NCBI GenBank assembly: GCA_021413825.1
Contig: JAIOPQ010000112.1
Coordinates: 1-57,252 of the forward strand
Origin: Spirochaetia bacterium
Lineage (GTDB): Bacteria > Spirochaetota > Leptospiria > Leptospirales > Leptonemataceae
Direction of reading: 5' to 3'
DNA length: 57,252 bases
Part shown: in pieces, positions 55,723 to 57,252 of the stretch
Numbering within the stretch: the first letter of the stretch is position 1
How the letters are laid out: the number at the start of each line of letters is the position of its first letter
Translations under genes and position numbers: made by a program
Notes under the pieces: model-generated
Databases searched by the model: none
What the model was told of the DNA's origin: nothing
Seen by the model: the letters and a program-made list of their open reading frames with translations, nothing else

Positions 55723-56657
55723 TCTCGCGTTTTTTCCGCGTCTTTTTCTGGGCTGTTCTACTCTCTTCCGTTTTCAGCTGGATCTATCTGGGCCTTGTCT
55801 CGGCTACGGCACGTCAGGCGATCATTGTATTGCATCGCAAAAAGGGTGATCCCGACCTGGTTGCTCCTGGGGAAAGCCAGTTCTTTCCTGGTCGTATTTT
55901 CCCAGGCCGTGTAGAACTCCATCCCGTGGATATTGGACCTCGCGTTCTAGTAGTAGAGTACAAGAAAGGTTTGTTCCAGACAGAAATGCTGGGTCTGGAC
56001 GAGTCTTTTTACATTCGTATGCGTTTTCGTCTGCGCTACAATCTTCGCCCCGAGAATTTGCCTGCACTTTTCAGAAAAATGGAAGGACTGGACTGGAAAT
56101 CCCTCGATCCGTATTTGCAACTGCGCATCGCTGATATTTTGAACAAACGGTTGGCTCAGATTTTTCCAGCTGATAATGAACTCCCGCAGGTACCGCGTCG
56201 CTTAACAGACTATTTGAATGCCCAGGCCGCAGAAGAGCTTCGCACTGCATTTGGCCCGGACGGAGTTGAAATCGAAAGCCTGGTGGTAGAGGCAGCCTAC
56301 GTTCCTGATGCGGCGCGTTATGGAGCAATTCTGGGTGGCGCACAGGGAATCCTAAATCAGAAGCTTGAAAGGATTCGTCGTCGCGATGAAGCCCTGGCAA
56401 AACGCGATGCTGAATCACTTACGGATGAAGCAACGTATGCACGTCTGGAAACAATTGGAAAATTAATGATAAAGTATCCTTCGCTGAAGGAATATCTTGC
56501 AATTGATCGCCTGGGAAGCGATGTAAAGGTAATGGTATTTCCGTATGAAAAATGGTTCAGCGGCCGTCAAATGGCTGAAGAAATCGAAACGGCACCTGTG
56601 CCGCGAAACGGAACCGGAAATAGACCAGGTAATTTTCAAAATCTAACCCCTCCGTAA
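55719..56657 (+). CDS. SPFH/band-7-like membrane protein
   Basis: 312 residues, coupled to hfq (ATGA). One N-terminal membrane helix (about 6-27) is followed by an SPFH-type domain with [19 protein letters not shown] and [16 protein letters not shown], a helical stretch [21 protein letters not shown] in shortened form ([15 protein letters not shown]), and a Pro- and Gly-rich tail. The place directly after hfq recalls the hflK/hflC genes of Escherichia coli, but the similarity is weak and there is no second SPFH gene. It could organise membrane proteases. Confidence 0.7.
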   Translation: MISRFFRVFFWAVLLSSVFSWIYLGLVSATARQAIIVLHRKKGDPDLVAPGESQFFPGRIFPGRVELHPVDIGPRVLVVEYKKGLFQTEMLGLDESFYIRMRFRLRYNLRPENLPALFRKMEGLDWKSLDPYLQLRIADILNKRLAQIFPADNELPQVPRRLTDYLNAQAAEELRTAFGPDGVEIESLVVEAAYVPDAARYGAILGGAQGILNQKLERIRRRDEALAKRDAESLTDEATYARLETIGKLMIKYPSLKEYLAIDRLGSDVKVMVFPYEKWFSGRQMAEEIETAPVPRNGTGNRPGNFQNLTPP

Positions 56658-56661
56658 CACT

Positions 56662-57252
56662 ATGTGGAAAAGCAAAAAATCAGATAAACAAAATCAGCCG
56701 CTCGTCATTATCATGGCTGGCGGTAAAGGCGAGCGTTTCTGGCCCAGATCAACACGCGCGTTGCCCAAGCAATTGCAACGAGTCTACTCTGATCAAACAC
56801 TGCTGGATGAAACATGGGATCGTGCCTTATCGGTTACCACTCCAGATCGGATTTTTGTTGGATGCAATGCTACATTGCGCGATGCAATTTTAAAAACACA
56901 CAAACAGATTAAGAAAAAGAATTTCATCATCGAACCGGAGGGAAAGAACACTGCGCCCATTCTGGCACTGGCCGCGCATCAGCTAAACAAAACTCATCCG
57001 GATGCTGTTCAATTGATTCTGAGTGCTGACCTCTATATCCAGCCGCTGAATGAATTTGCAGCAACCGTGCAGAAGATGGTTCACTGGGCTATGCAGGATC
57101 GCATCATTACCATTGGTGTGCCTCCGATTCGTCCTGACACAGGATATGGATACATTGAGGCGGGCGAAAAGCATAGCGATGGAGCATGCGAGATTCGTTC
57201 ATTTAAGGAGAAACCATCGGAAGCACTGGCCAAGGAATTCCTGGGCAAATCC
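56662..57252 (+). CDS. manC: Mannose-1-phosphate guanylyltransferase (3' end cut off)
   Basis: The first 197 residues of a nucleotidyltransferase that makes GDP-mannose for glycans or lipopolysaccharide. The signature AGGKGERFWPRSTRALPKQ is diagnostic, followed by EPEGKNTAPILALAA and TIGVPPIRPDTGYGYIEAG. The start is ATG 56662, 5 bases after the previous stop. The gene continues past the right edge. Confidence 0.93.
   Translation, partial: MWKSKKSDKQNQPLVIIMAGGKGERFWPRSTRALPKQLQRVYSDQTLLDETWDRALSVTTPDRIFVGCNATLRDAILKTHKQIKKKNFIIEPEGKNTAPILALAAHQLNKTHPDAVQLILSADLYIQPLNEFAATVQKMVHWAMQDRIITIGVPPIRPDTGYGYIEAGEKHSDGACEIRSFKEKPSEALAKEFLGKS

Overview
The window is a compact, almost fully coding bacterial segment. 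The mix of genes points to a spirochaete, most likely an environmental relative of Leptospira (order Leptospirales). The signs are two FapA/DUF342 proteins, a 7TM-DISM/SpoIIE phosphatase, a block of small flagellar-type genes next to cheR, a lone tRNA-Ala, many short overlaps between genes, and many GAF, cyclase-like and coiled-coil signalling proteins. This placement is inference from gene content; no rRNA or other marker is present. I saw no insertion sequence, prophage, CRISPR array or origin.

Layout. 1-2891: a large minus-strand coiled-coil protein with GAF-like ends runs off the left edge. 3038-10894: a tRNA-Ala, then two copies of a two-gene cassette (3119-5082 and 9078-10894). In each cassette a class III nucleotidyl-cyclase-like protein (A) overlaps a receiver plus cyclase-like protein (B). 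The cyclase halves have complementary missing residues. Between the cassettes lie tldD-pmbA, an orphan GHKL ATPase and a phasin-like gene. 10917-13522: PilZ, MoxR ATPase and VWA genes. 13610-20440: metabolism (acetoacetyl-CoA synthetase, hemB, an amine oxidase, DUF2071, a variant hisI, aroA). 20427-24058: FapA and an RsbU-like phosphatase. 24059-25911: an acetolactate synthase gene behind a leader peptide with ten consecutive Leu/Val/Ile codons and a hairpin that covers its ribosome binding site. 25937-34735: Rel, a DUF1569 protein with a histone-like tail, an amidase, two exported proteins of unknown function, and signal peptidase I. 34928-42490: a complete F1Fo ATP synthase operon. 42612-46532: an acidic five-repeat protein next to a GAF/degenerate GGDEF protein that carries five basic GLLxRA repeats. 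46550-49122: small genes and a threonine synthase broken by an internal deletion. 49129-57252: GHKL ATPase, FapA, two flagellar-neighbourhood proteins, cheR, gmk, miaA, hfq, an SPFH protein and the start of a mannose-1-phosphate guanylyltransferase gene.

How they fit together. Much of the window is signal transduction: cyclic nucleotide (A/B cassettes), c-di-GMP (PilZ, degenerate GGDEF), (p)ppGpp (Rel), phosphatase and GHKL ATPase switching, and chemotaxis methylation. The phasin-like gene and acetoacetyl-CoA synthetase together hint at polyhydroxybutyrate use. The most distinctive items are the paired split-cyclase cassettes, the branched-chain amino acid leader ahead of ilvB, and the two neighbouring multivalent-repeat proteins.
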